Shown: piece by piece, positions 8,909 through 16,921 of the stretch
Numbering within the stretch: position 1 is the first letter of the stretch
Layout of the letters: each line of letters begins with the position of its first letter
From: Micromonospora sp. CB01531
Lineage (GTDB): Bacteria; Actinomycetota; Actinomycetes; Mycobacteriales; Micromonosporaceae
Length of the DNA: 64,000 nt
Direction of reading: 5' to 3'
NCBI RefSeq assembly: GCF_001905095.1
Contig: NZ_LWLS01000069.1
Location: 62,001 to 126,000 of the forward strand
Notes under the pieces: generated by a model
The model's input: only the letters and a program-made list of their open reading frames with translations
What the model was told of the DNA's origin: nothing
Database searches by the model: none
Position numbers and translations under genes: made by a program

Positions 8909-9313
8909 GTGTCACAGCCGGGGTCCCGTCTCGTCGCGGCGCGGTTGCTCGTGGTCGGGCAGCTGTCGATGGTGGCGCTCTATCTGGCGGGCGTGGTCGT
9001 CCCGTACCTGCTGAAGTTCACCCTTGAGGGGATCGATCACTGCTCGTCGACGACCGGATGCCAGGCGCCCGGGGACGTGTTCAGCGGGCCGATGTTGGTG
9101 CTGCTGGTTCCCGCCATGATCATCACGATTCTGGGGCCGATGGCTGCGGTCCTCTTGCTGCTGATGTCGTTCACCTCGCTGGCCAGGCGGCGTCGGGAGA
9201 TGTCCGCCGTGCTGCGGCGGTCGCTGTTCGGGGCGGCCGGGCTCACGTTGGCCTTCCTGGTCTTCACGCTGCTGCCGCCGGGCCGACTCCTGCTGGGCTG
9301 GGTGCTGGACTGA
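8909..9313 (+). CDS. Small membrane protein, three hydrophobic segments
   Basis: From the GTG at 8909 the product is 134 residues with hydrophobic segments near residues 12-32, 60-85 and 100-125, separated by a Cys-containing loop (HCSSTTGCQAPG) and a basic cytoplasmic stretch (RRRREMS). An in-frame GTG at 8870 would add 13 residues; the polar MSQPGSR start at 8909 looks more natural, but neither has a good ribosome-binding site. It overlaps the next membrane protein gene by 1 bp (TGATG), so the two form a pair. I do not recognise the family. Confidence 0.6.
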   Translation: MSQPGSRLVAARLLVVGQLSMVALYLAGVVVPYLLKFTLEGIDHCSSTTGCQAPGDVFSGPMLVLLVPAMIITILGPMAAVLLLLMSFTSLARRRREMSAVLRRSLFGAAGLTLAFLVFTLLPPGRLLLGWVLD

Positions 9314-9759
9314 TGACAAAGGGACTGTGGCGGGCGCAGCTGGCCCTGGTGTGGGCTTTCGGGCTCGCGGTCTTCTTCTTCCTCTTCGGGCTGCTGGGCG
9401 GGCCGCACGGCGGAAACAGCAACGGCGTGTACGACATGGTGTACGGACCGCTCCCTGAGGGGGTGTCGGTGCGTGGCTCGCTGGCCTTTCCGCCCGCCTG
9501 GTTCACCTTGCTCGCCATGGCGGTGGCCTGGCTGGCCCCGCTCATCGCGGCGTTTCTTGCCTGGCAGGGCCGGCGTGCGCTGAAGGGCGACGGAGAGCAG
9601 GGCCTGCGGGACCGGATACAGGCCGGCACCGTCGCCGCCTTCGTCATCCTGGTGTCCTACCTGACGCCGATCGGCTGGACGCTGGTCTACGGGCTGACCC
9701 GCTGGACGATCATGAGCATCTGGGGCGAGGGCCCAGAGGCGGCGCAACTGGGGTCTTGA
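9313..9759 (+). CDS. Small membrane protein, partner of 8909 gene
   Basis: The ATG at 9313 overlaps the preceding stop codon. The 148-residue product has three hydrophobic segments (about residues 8-30, 60-82, 105-130). The glycine-rich loop GGPHGGNSNGVYDMVYGPLPEG lies between helices 1 and 2, abbreviated here by its ends GGPHGG and GPLPEG. The tight coupling with the preceding gene suggests a two-subunit membrane complex of unknown function. A GC-rich hairpin just after the stop (9762-9785) probably ends the transcript. Confidence 0.65.
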   Translation: MTKGLWRAQLALVWAFGLAVFFFLFGLLGGPHGGNSNGVYDMVYGPLPEGVSVRGSLAFPPAWFTLLAMAVAWLAPLIAAFLAWQGRRALKGDGEQGLRDRIQAGTVAAFVILVSYLTPIGWTLVYGLTRWTIMSIWGEGPEAAQLGS

Positions 9760-9761
9760 GA

Positions 9762-9785
9762 GGGCGCGCGGCCCGGCGCGCGCCC
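9762..9785 (+). terminator. GC-rich hairpin after membrane protein pair
   Basis: Nine-base perfect arms GGGCGCGCG and CGCGCGCCC enclose the loop GCCCGG, starting 3 bp after the stop codon at 9759. There is no T tract, which is common for actinobacterial terminators. Confidence 0.55.
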
Positions 9786-9828
9786 GCCGCGTCGGCTGCG
9801 AAATTCGCTGCCCGGTTGCCGGAGGACG

Positions 9829-10566
9829 GTGATAGACAGCCGGCGTGAGGAGTGCTCTGGAGTCCCCGTTCTGCTGCGGCTGATCGACGAACGGTCGGTC
9901 GCGTTCCGGGCCGCGGCCGCCTCCGCGCCCAGCCTCGACGTGCGGGTGCCGACCTGCCCTGAGTGGACGCTGTTCGATCTGGTGCAGCACCTGGGCGAGG
10001 GGCGTCGTTCCTGGGCCGCCCGTCGCCGCGGGGCCTACCGCCTCGGCCAAGTCCGCATCGGAGGGCCGGGCTGCGCCTCGGGAGCGCGAGGCCCTGCTGG
10101 CCTGGTTGGCCGCATCGACGCAGCAGCTACTGGACGCATTGCGGGAGGCTGGCCCGGACGGCGGTTGCTGGACGTGGTGGGTACGTCGCAGTCGCCGCAG
10201 ACCTGCGGTGCCGTCGCCCGACACCAGCTCCAGGAGATCGCGGTGCACACCTACGACGCTCAGGTCGCCCTAGGCGCCCCGCAGTCGCTTCCGGTCGAGG
10301 CGGCACTCGACGGTGTCGACGAGTTTCTGTCCACCTGCTGCGCAACGACGGCCGCCTGGCCGCACGAGCCCGCTGCCGTCGACTACCACACCACCGAGGG
10401 CCGCTCCTGGCGCCTCTGGCTCTCCGCCGACGGCGCACGGACCGCCCGCCTGCCCAAACCCGGCACGATGTTCGCCACCGCTGCCGGCGAGGACCCGGAC
10501 GCGGCCGACGCCTCCGCCCGGGGCACGGCCAGCGACCTGCTCCAGGCCCGGGACCCGGATGAGTAG
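9829..10566 (+). CDS. Maleylpyruvate isomerase-fold (DinB-like) protein with two compensating frameshifts
   Basis: The ends read as a mycothiol-dependent maleylpyruvate isomerase (MDMPI) family protein: VPTCPEWTLFDLVQHLGEG near residue 40 and the metal-site stretch RHQLQEIAVHTYDAQ near residue 138. Between about 10021 and 10180 the open frame gives unrelated Arg/Gly-rich sequence, while the +1 frame gives the expected helix (EREALLAWLAASTQ, then LLDALREAGP and WTWW). One extra C near 10021 and one missing G near 10180 would restore a single 245-residue protein. Either these are sequencing errors or the gene carries real compensating indels. The GTG at 9829 is a weak start choice. Such proteins use mycothiol or act on unknown thiol substrates. 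Confidence 0.7.
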   Translation: MIDSRREECSGVPVLLRLIDERSVAFRAAAASAPSLDVRVPTCPEWTLFDLVQHLGEGRRSWAARRRGAYRLGQVRIGGPGCASGARGPAGLVGRIDAAATGRIAGGWPGRRLLDVVGTSQSPQTCGAVARHQLQEIAVHTYDAQVALGAPQSLPVEAALDGVDEFLSTCCATTAAWPHEPAAVDYHTTEGRSWRLWLSADGARTARLPKPGTMFATAAGEDPDAADASARGTASDLLQARDPDE

Positions 10567-10735
10567 GACGTAACGGTGCACCACCTGCTGCGCCCCGGGC
10601 CGACGGGGACACGACCACTCCGCCAGGTCCGCCCGGAACATCGGCAGCGCCCTCAAGCCCGCGAGGGCGGACTGACGGTACGCCACGAAGCTGGCCGTTT
10701 ACCTGGTAGATCTCGACCTCGCGGCCTCCGCACCG

Positions 10736-10913
10736 TCAGGGACGAGTACGTCGACAGCCGGCAGCCGCAGACCGGCCAGCTGGTCCAGGTTCAGACCAGC
10801 CGGGAACACGGAGTCGACCTGGGAAGCGGCACCGCCGCCGGGGAACGGGCGGCAAACAGCGGAGCCACCCGCTCCCACAGGTCATCCGAGAACAAGATCA
10901 GCAACCGCGGTAC
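10736..10913 (-). pseudogene. Remnant of IS5-type transposase N-terminus
   Basis: Read on the minus strand, the stretch begins FSDDLWERVAPLF and, after a one-base frame change, continues PPVPRRRCRFPGRLRVP before a stop. This matches my memory of the N-terminus of IS5-family transposases (DDLWxRVxPLLPP...RRxRxPGRxxV). The remaining catalytic DDE core is absent, so this is a decayed insertion-sequence fragment. It lies between the isomerase-fold gene and the SnoaL gene and marks a site of past insertion. Confidence 0.5.
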
Positions 10914-10969
10914 CCTGCCGACCAAGATTGCCGAGCGCAAGACCCGCAGCTCGACTCATTCTGAAACGA

Positions 10970-11329
10970 TCAGTAAGGCAGTGGGACAACGTAGGAGTCG
11001 ACGCGGGCGATGAGCCCGTCGCGGAAGGTGAACAGGTCGTTGAAGACGAAGCGGAACGGCCCATGGTCGACGCTGACGCCGCGGCCCTCGCCTACGGCGA
11101 CGACGACTCGACCGTCCTCGTAGACACGCTGAACGTCGAGCTCGGGGCTTCCGGTGAACGCCGGATTCTCGATCTCGTCGTCGAACTCCGTCTTGCCGCG
11201 GGTGGTCCGGTGGCCGTGGATGACCCACTCGATGTCATCGGCAAGGGTCGCGAGGATGCGCGGGTGGTCGCTCGCCCGGAATCCGTCGAAGTACTCTGCG
11301 ACGAGGTCGCGCTGGGTCGTTTGCGTCAC
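10970..11329 (-). CDS. SnoaL/NTF2-like protein
   Basis: This 119-residue protein has the alpha+beta cone fold pattern of the SnoaL-like NTF2 superfamily: an N-terminal helix pair (LVAEYFDGFRASD), the ADDIEWVIHG strand, a TRGKTEFDDEI segment, and the closing FVFNDLFTFRDGLIARVDSYVVP strands. Members are small-molecule cyclases, isomerases or binding proteins, and the exact role is not predictable. The GTG start overlaps the stop of the upstream SRPBCC gene (GTGA). It is therefore the third gene of an ArsR-controlled operon and presumably shares its ligand or substrate. Confidence 0.85.
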   Translation of the reverse strand: MTQTTQRDLVAEYFDGFRASDHPRILATLADDIEWVIHGHRTTRGKTEFDDEIENPAFTGSPELDVQRVYEDGRVVVAVGEGRGVSVDHGPFRFVFNDLFTFRDGLIARVDSYVVPLPY

Positions 11330-11790
11330 GGCGTTCTCCGTCCTTGTGTGGGCTGGTGGTGCTGCAGGTGTGCGGCAAGGGCGTCGAGGATCGAGGCGAG
11401 CCCGTCGACTGCTTGCGCTGTCCGGAGCTCAGGGGGAAGCCGCCGCTGATGGACCGTGAGGTCCGTGCCATCGCCAGCGGATTGGACGGTGACGGTCGTC
11501 CGGAGGCCGGTGACGGATTCGTCGAACACCAGTTCGCGCGGTGCGGTGACGCTCACGTAGACAAACCGGAGCCGGCGGGTCCGGCCGTCCGGCGCGCGGG
11601 TGTCAAGCGCGAACTCTCCGCCGGGACGCAGATCGACGCTTACCGACTCAGGCGGCACGGTGGCGTGCGAACCTCCCCAGAACGCCGCGATGCTTGCCGG
11701 CGAGGTGAAGGCGGCCCAGACACGTTCGGGTTCCGCCCGGAGGTGGCGCTGGGCGATCAGTTCGTCGCCGTGGAGCTCGGCGCTGGTCAA
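11326..11790 (-). CDS. SRPBCC (AHSA1-like) domain protein
   Basis: The 154-residue product from the TTG at 11790 has the AHSA1/SRPBCC pattern: RHLRAEPERVWAAFTSPASI at the N-terminus (polar start of the helix-grip fold), then FWGG, DLRPGGEF, VYVSVTAPRELVF and a C-terminal helix ending in LDALAAHLQHH. The TTG is chosen because it overlaps the ArsR stop by 4 bp (TTGA) and the fold begins just after it. ArsR-SRPBCC pairs are very common in actinobacteria; the SRPBCC protein probably binds a hydrophobic ligand. The downstream SnoaL gene overlaps in turn. Confidence 0.88.
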   Translation of the reverse strand: MTSAELHGDELIAQRHLRAEPERVWAAFTSPASIAAFWGGSHATVPPESVSVDLRPGGEFALDTRAPDGRTRRLRFVYVSVTAPRELVFDESVTGLRTTVTVQSAGDGTDLTVHQRRLPPELRTAQAVDGLASILDALAAHLQHHQPTQGRRTP

Positions 11791-12134
11791 CGAGCCGCTC
11801 CCTCGTCGGTGAGATGCCGCTCGAGGGCGTCGAGCCGATCGTTCCACGCGCGGCGCTGGTCGTCGATCCACGTGCCGAGCAGCGAAAGCTGATCGACCCT
11901 GAGCCGGCAGGGGCGCCTGGTGCCTTCGCGTCGCTGCTCGACCAGGCCGCAGCGCCGCAGGACACCGACGTGGTGGGAGATCGCCTGTGGGGTCAGGTCG
12001 AACGGTGCAGCAAGCTCTCCCACCGTGGCATCGCCTCGGGCGAGGCGAGTCACCAGGGCGCGGCGGACGGGGTCGCCGAGAGCGGCGAAGGCCAGATCCA
12101 GGTCCGGACCAGGGGCCACGACTGCAGGAGCCAT
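11787..12134 (-). CDS. ArsR-family transcriptional regulator
   Basis: This 115-residue winged-helix repressor has LGDPVRRALVTRLARGDATVGE leading into the recognition region (key residues FDLTPQAISHHVGVLRRCGLV) and a wing REGTRRPCRL. No metal-binding Cys pair is visible, which fits the non-metal ArsR subgroup that pairs with SRPBCC proteins. The C-terminal helix DDQRRAWNDRLDALERHL is a dimerisation helix. It heads the operon ArsR-SRPBCC-SnoaL with 4-bp overlaps throughout. An imperfect dyad 15 bp upstream of its start is the likely autoregulatory site. Confidence 0.92.
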   Translation of the reverse strand: MAPAVVAPGPDLDLAFAALGDPVRRALVTRLARGDATVGELAAPFDLTPQAISHHVGVLRRCGLVEQRREGTRRPCRLRVDQLSLLGTWIDDQRRAWNDRLDALERHLTDEGAAR

Positions 12135-12148
12135 GGCTCCACCCTAAT

Positions 12149-12164
12149 GCAAACGACCATTTGC
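12149..12164. promoter_or_regulatory. Candidate ArsR operator GCAAA-N6-TTTGC
   Basis: A GCAAA-N6-TTTGC dyad lies 15 bp upstream of the ArsR start, followed by another TTTGCG copy about 12 bp further upstream. This AT-rich patch in GC-rich DNA is positioned to overlap the promoter, so autorepression is plausible. Confidence 0.45.
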
Positions 12165-12250
12165 GCAAGCCGTCTTTTGCGGATGTCGCGGCCCTGTAGG
12201 CGCCGTATGCGGGCTCCCAGCAGCGAAAGCGCCGTGCGGTCGTGGCGCGG

Positions 12251-12667
12251 TCAAAGCATCGCGACGAGCCGGAACCGTTCCAACACAGCTGGCGTGTCGT
12301 CGTCTACGGTGAAGTCCGGATCGCCCAGCCACCCTCGGTAGTCCGTTCCGTGCCAGTAGTCCTCGTGGCCAGCTCGCCAGGCGGCGACCGAGTCGTGCCC
12401 CTCGCCCTCGTTCCGGGCATGGTCGAGGTCCACGTCTCCGAGTCGGCTGATACGCACCTCGGTCAGTTCGATCACGGCCACCCGGCGGCCGGCAGAATCG
12501 ATCACCGCCGCTCGGTCACCCACGACCGGTAGCGGCTCCTCGTCGATTTCGTAGTCCTGGAGCAGGCCGGTCGTGGTGGTCTTGGTCCCGTCGAGCACTG
12601 CAGCGACCAGCTTGTCGCGCAGTGGACCAGGGAAGGCGAACTCGAACGCGGGTAGATCTGCCGTCAT
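12251..12667 (-). CDS. ASCH domain protein
   Basis: This 138-residue protein has the ASCH (ASC-1 homology) pattern: FAFPGPLRDKLVAAVLDGTKTTTTGL near the N-terminus (the GxKTxT element is the signature), then LPVVGDRAAVIDSAGRRVAVIELTEVR, and the C-terminal WLGDPDFTVDDDTPAVLERF segment. ASCH domains are PUA-related beta-barrels predicted to bind RNA or nucleotides; some bacterial members hydrolyse N4-acetylcytidine. The ATG at 12667 fits the domain start. It is a monocistronic gene with no informative neighbours. Confidence 0.85.
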   Translation of the reverse strand: MTADLPAFEFAFPGPLRDKLVAAVLDGTKTTTTGLLQDYEIDEEPLPVVGDRAAVIDSAGRRVAVIELTEVRISRLGDVDLDHARNEGEGHDSVAAWRAGHEDYWHGTDYRGWLGDPDFTVDDDTPAVLERFRLVAML

Positions 12668-13046
12668 CGGGCGAGACTAACGAGAGAGCCTTGTCGACAG
12701 CGAGCCGATTGTGCGGCCCTTACGAGCAGTGTTGATGCCGCGGATCGACTCGTCGCGGCCAGCCGTTCTGGCATGGCTGGGCCATGACATCCTCGATCTC
12801 TGGCGATTCGGACTCCTGGCCTGCCTGGGGCTCGACCGTCTGGGCGTACGACCTCCCGGCACCTTCACCGACTGTTAGCGGCCAGTTGGCGGGCAGATAA
12901 ATGGCCATCACTGATGACAGGCTGTATCCAGACGACAGGCACACGAAGCCGTAGAACCTGCCGGGGAAGGAACGGCGAGACTCTCGACCCCCGCCGAACC
13001 ACCCACCTCTCACGGCTGGAACTCACCCTCGCTGCCTGAACCGAGA
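12668..13046. other. Intergenic stretch without recognisable gene
   Basis: About 380 bp between the ASCH gene and the small plus-strand frame at 13047. A 97-codon minus frame exists (12720-13013), but its translation is low in family-like features. No hairpin or clear operator was seen. Confidence 0.45.
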
Positions 13047-13373
13047 ATGACCAACAGGGTCTATGTCGGCGACAAACTCGCGGTGTTGACCCGCATCGCC
13101 AGCTGGCTTACCGACGACGGACAGTTCAGCGCCGATCTCGACCTGGACAGCGTGCGTCTCGCCGATGGTCGGCCCGCCGGCCGGAGACTCGCCACCGCAC
13201 TACGCGGGGCAGGCTTCGCCGTGGATACCCGCCGTCGGCGGATCAGGCGGAACGGGCCTGGCGTGGTGTCTCTGCCGTACGCGTATCTCGGCGCCGACGA
13301 CCGCGCTGGCCCCAACTACACCGGCCAGCCTGCGGTCAACTCCTACTACACGGAAACACGCGGCCTTCGATGA
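13047..13373 (+). CDS. Possible C-terminal fragment of a methyltransferase-like protein
   Basis: The 108-residue frame reads VGDKLAVLTRIASWLTDDGQF, then ADLDLDSVRLADGRPAGRRL and AYLGADDRAGPNYTGQPAV. The pattern of a 'lid/strand 5 to 7' segment with WLxDDGxxxAxLD resembles the C-terminal half of an actinobacterial class I methyltransferase family (memory only). The SAM-binding half is absent upstream. It may be a decayed gene cut at its 5' end, or a small standalone protein. No convincing ribosome-binding site precedes the ATG. Confidence 0.35.
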   Translation: MTNRVYVGDKLAVLTRIASWLTDDGQFSADLDLDSVRLADGRPAGRRLATALRGAGFAVDTRRRRIRRNGPGVVSLPYAYLGADDRAGPNYTGQPAVNSYYTETRGLR

Positions 13374-13460
13374 CCAGTACGCCCCGACGAGAGATGCCCA
13401 CTGACATGCCGTACGCGTTAGGCCGCCGTAGCCGTATCAGAGGGTGCTGCCCTGGCGGGG

Positions 13461-14153
13461 TCATGCGGCCCGGAGCCAGCGGCTGTGGATGGCCTCGTAG
13501 CGGACCGGGTCGACGGCGGCCGGGTCGTCGAGGAGGGTGACCAGCAGGGCGCCGTTGGGGAGCCGGCGCGTGCGGGCGGCGACCTCGGGCAGTGGTGGCG
13601 GTGGCAGACGGCGGTCGGGTCCGACGTAGGTCCACCAGCCGAGCTCAGCCGGCCGGCCACCGGTCGGATGCGCGGCGTCGTGGATGCTCCATTCCCAGAT
13701 CTGATCAGTCGACCACTCGTCGAGGACTCGGCCGACGTCGTCGTTCAGACGCTGCGCCATATCAAGCCACAAGCCGGTCAGGCGGCCGTGCAGGTCGCGG
13801 AAGGTGGCCGCCTCGGGTGCCGGTCGGCGATGGCAGAAGCATGTGTCGAGAGCCCAGACGAGACGCCCGTCTTCCCAGTTGACGAAGATGTCGATGTCGC
13901 CGTTCGTCCAGAACTGGCCGTGCTCGGCGCCCGTCGCCATTGCGGCGAGCGCCGTGTCGAGGTCCTCGACCGTGCGTAGGTCGGCGTCGGGATTGGTGAA
14001 CAGGTTGATCAGCCCGTCGGCGCGCTGCGGACGCAGGTTCCGCTCGGCTGCCAGTGCGTACAACTGGCGCAGGGCCGGTCCCGCCGCCACGGGCACGTGC
14101 AGTTCCCAGATCCAGTCCGATCCCACGACCGCATGGTGCCGATCCGCCGCCAT
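13461..14153 (-). CDS. Conserved hypothetical protein
   Basis: This 230-residue protein contains a run of conserved-looking acidic and aromatic residues: DWIWELHVP near the start, FTNPDADLRTVEDLDTAL, FWTNGDIDIFVNWEDGRLVWAL, WSIHDAAHPTGG and a C-terminal HSRWLRAA. I do not recognise a family with a known function. I chose the ATG at 14153; a TTG at 14162 is also in frame. It lies 98 bp downstream of the caspase-GH13 gene on the same strand, so it could belong to that transcript, but the gap and lack of overlap make this uncertain. Confidence 0.65.
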   Translation of the reverse strand: MAADRHHAVVGSDWIWELHVPVAAGPALRQLYALAAERNLRPQRADGLINLFTNPDADLRTVEDLDTALAAMATGAEHGQFWTNGDIDIFVNWEDGRLVWALDTCFCHRRPAPEAATFRDLHGRLTGLWLDMAQRLNDDVGRVLDEWSTDQIWEWSIHDAAHPTGGRPAELGWWTYVGPDRRLPPPPLPEVAARTRRLPNGALLVTLLDDPAAVDPVRYEAIHSRWLRAA

Positions 14154-14251
14154 CCCGGGCAAGCCGGTGACAAGATCCGCTCATGCCGGCGTCCGCCGCG
14201 CCAAGAACGGCGAACCCGCTCTACTGAGCCGCATGTGCCGCGAAGCGCCCG

Positions 14252-16888
14252 CTACCCGACGTGCGGCGGCTGCTCGGAAATCGTTGGGGTCTCCGCCGTG
14301 GACAGGGAGAGCCAGAAGAAGCCGTGACCGGCGAGGCCAAGGTCGTATTCGCCGGACTCCCGCACCGCGGGGAACTCGGCGCCGCCCATGAGCTCCCGTG
14401 GCCGACGGCCGGCGTGGGAGGACAGGGTCAGTGTCGTCGTCTGCGGGTATCGGGAGAAGTTGAACAAGCACAACACGTCGTCGTCCGGCTCGCCGCGGAG
14501 GACGGCGAGGACCGCCGGGTTGGTCGACCGGACGATGCGGCAGCCACGGCGGGAGAACGCCGTCCAGGCGTGGCGGGTCTCGATCAGCTTCTCGATCACG
14601 TGCAGCAGGGAGGACCGTGAGCGGAGCTGGTTCTCGACGTTGACCGCCAGGTAGCCGTAGATCGACTCGTGGGTCAGTGGCGCCGGCAGGTTCTCCGGCT
14701 GCGCCACGGAGAAGCCGCCGTTGCGGTCCGGTGCCCACTGCATCGGTGTGTTGACCGCCCGGTTGCCGGGCAGCGACAGGTTCTCGCCCATGCCGATCTC
14801 GTCGCCGTAGTAGATGACCGGAACGCCGGGCATCGACAGCAGCAACGCGAAGGCGAGCTCGAGCTGGCCCCGGTCGTCGTTGAGCAGGCTGGCCGTCCGC
14901 CGGCGGATGCCCGTCACGCCGCGCATGCGGGCCAGCGGCGCGTACGTGTGCAGCAGTTCGTCGCGTTCCCGCTCGGGCAGCAGGCCCAGCGACAACTCGT
15001 CGCCGTTGCGGAGGAACACCGCCCAGTGGCGGTCATCCGGCTGGTCACGCATCTGCAGCAGCACCTGTGACACCGGGCGGTGCGTCTCCCGCCGCATGGC
15101 GAGCAGCAGGCTCGGCATGAGCGAGGCGTACATCACCAGGTGGCACTCGGGGTGCTCGGTGGTGCCGAAGTAGGAGCTGGCGCCCTCCGGCCAGTCCTCA
15201 CTCCACGCGATGAGGATCCGGTTCGGGTACGTGGAGTCCAACCAGGACCGTAGGTCCCGCAGGTAGGTGTGCGTCTCGTCGAGGCCCTTGCTCGACGTGC
15301 CGGTGCGCTCGAACAGGTAGGGGACCGTGAGCAGGCGCAGCCCGTCGACCCCCTGCCGGAGCCAGAAGTCCATTACCGCGCGCATGGCGGCCCGCACCTC
15401 GGGTGCGTCGTAGTTCAGGTCCGGCTCGTGCCGGCTGTAGCGGTGCCAGTAGTACTGCCGCCGCTTACCGTCGTAGGTCCAGCCCCCGCCACGGCTGCTG
15501 AGCGGATCGTCCGCCTCGGCGTAGTCGTCGCCCGTGTCGCTCCACACGTAGAAGTTCCCGTACGGGCCATCCGGGTCGTGCCGGGAGGCGGTGAACCACG
15601 GATGCTCGTCGCTGGTGTGGTTGAGCACCAGGTCCAGCACCACCCGCAGGCCCTGGCGGTGGGCGAGGCTGAGCAGCTCCAGCAGGTGTGAGGGCTGCCC
15701 GAGGCCGGCGTCGATGGTCTCGAAGTCGGACGCGGCTCGACCGTCACCCAGGGGCGGCGACGCCATGATCGGGTTCAGCAGCAGGCAGTCCACCCCCAGC
15801 CGGCGCAGGTAGTCCAGCTTCTCTGTGACGCCGTGCAGGTCGCCGTGGCCGTCGCCGTCCGAGTCGTAGAAGAAGGGCACGTTCACTTCGTAGAAGGTGC
15901 TGCCGGCCGCCCAGTTCGGGTCGTCCGGCGGCTGCGGGCCTGGGGTGTCCTCAACGTCGGTGCGGGCGAGCCGGAGCCGACCCGACAGGGCCTGGCGGGC
16001 TCGCGCGGCCACCCGCTCCGCCGGGTCCCGCTCCAGGGCCTCGAGGGTCTCGGACGCGGCCACGAGCTGCTCGCGGGTCCGCTGGTTGCCGTGCGCCCAG
16101 TTGCTCAGCTCGTCCACGGCGAGCACCCGCGCCGACGCGAGCCCGCTGCGGGTGAGCGCGAGAAGATCGTCCGGAATCAACTCGGGCCGCCGGGGCGCGT
16201 TACTGAGGATCAGGTCCCCGACGCCGGCGGCCCGCATCTGGGGGGTCTGCCGGCGTTCCCGGTCGACCATGCGCACGGCCGCGTACTCGAACGCTTCCCG
16301 GACGCTGATGATCCCGTTGCCGTCCCGGTCGGCGGCACCGGTCCGCAGCCCCTCGAGGAAGGGACCGGAGAATGCGGACGGCAGCGCATGCTGCTTGTAG
16401 CCGTCACCCTCGTGGGCCAGCTCGGTGGCCCCGGCGGACACCACGACGATGCGGCTGCGGTCCCCGCGCTGCTTGAGGTCGCCGAAGGCGCCCGCATGGC
16501 AGCAGTCCAGGATCAGGACCAGCTCGCTGGCCCGGCACTCGTCGAGCCAGTGCCGCAGCTCGTCGGTCGGCACCGCGGTGGGCGGAAGGCGGTCCAGGTC
16601 GGTGTCGGTCGCGGTCAGGTAGAGGCGATGGCCGTCGTGCAGCCGGCCGTGGCCGGAGTAGTACACGAGCAGGAAGTCGTGCGGATCGGCGCTCGTCAGG
16701 AAGTCGTAGAGCGTGACCTGCACCGTGTGGGTGTCGTCGTCGAGGCAGTCCCGGACGTCGTCGAACGCGCCCAGGGCGGGGTCCCGAAGGAGCCGTCCCC
16801 AGTCCTTGAGATCACTGGCGGGTGAGTCAAGGTCGGGCAACCCTTCGCTGGTGTAGCTGCCCACACCGATCAGGAGTGCCCGCTTCAC
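14252..16888 (-). CDS. Caspase-like peptidase fused to catalytically degenerate GH13 (trehalose-synthase-like) domain
   Basis: This 878-residue fusion starts at a GTG. Residues 1-230 form a caspase (peptidase C14) domain with the catalytic dyad intact: H80 in VYYSGHG and C130 in LILDCCHAG. An EF-hand-like ADRDGNGIISVREAF lies near 186-200. Residues 235-315 are a helical linker. Residues 330-865 follow the trehalose-synthase/GH13 plan (FYEVNVPFFYDSDGDGHGD, VVLDLVLNHTSDEHP, TPMQWAPDRNGGF). However, the nucleophile Asp of GVDGFRLD is L520, the acid/base Glu position is W562, and only the third Asp (D630 in RNGDEL) remains. The GH13 part is thus probably a non-enzymatic sensor or scaffold. The gene is 33 bp downstream of an EACC1-like gene, which is known to accompany caspase effectors in actinobacterial conflict systems. 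Confidence 0.92.
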   Translation of the reverse strand: MKRALLIGVGSYTSEGLPDLDSPASDLKDWGRLLRDPALGAFDDVRDCLDDDTHTVQVTLYDFLTSADPHDFLLVYYSGHGRLHDGHRLYLTATDTDLDRLPPTAVPTDELRHWLDECRASELVLILDCCHAGAFGDLKQRGDRSRIVVVSAGATELAHEGDGYKQHALPSAFSGPFLEGLRTGAADRDGNGIISVREAFEYAAVRMVDRERRQTPQMRAAGVGDLILSNAPRRPELIPDDLLALTRSGLASARVLAVDELSNWAHGNQRTREQLVAASETLEALERDPAERVAARARQALSGRLRLARTDVEDTPGPQPPDDPNWAAGSTFYEVNVPFFYDSDGDGHGDLHGVTEKLDYLRRLGVDCLLLNPIMASPPLGDGRAASDFETIDAGLGQPSHLLELLSLAHRQGLRVVLDLVLNHTSDEHPWFTASRHDPDGPYGNFYVWSDTGDDYAEADDPLSSRGGGWTYDGKRRQYYWHRYSRHEPDLNYDAPEVRAAMRAVMDFWLRQGVDGLRLLTVPYLFERTGTSSKGLDETHTYLRDLRSWLDSTYPNRILIAWSEDWPEGASSYFGTTEHPECHLVMYASLMPSLLLAMRRETHRPVSQVLLQMRDQPDDRHWAVFLRNGDELSLGLLPERERDELLHTYAPLARMRGVTGIRRRTASLLNDDRGQLELAFALLLSMPGVPVIYYGDEIGMGENLSLPGNRAVNTPMQWAPDRNGGFSVAQPENLPAPLTHESIYGYLAVNVENQLRSRSSLLHVIEKLIETRHAWTAFSRRGCRIVRSTNPAVLAVLRGEPDDDVLCLFNFSRYPQTTTLTLSSHAGRRPRELMGGAEFPAVRESGEYDLGLAGHGFFWLSLSTAETPTISEQPPHVG

Positions 16889-16921
16889 CGCGGCTGCCCA
16901 CCGGCTCCTAACGCTCCCGCG

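Noticed and set aside
12720..13013. 97-codon minus-strand frame as a small gene
   Set aside because: No family resemblance, no ribosome-binding site, and it lies in a stretch open in several frames.
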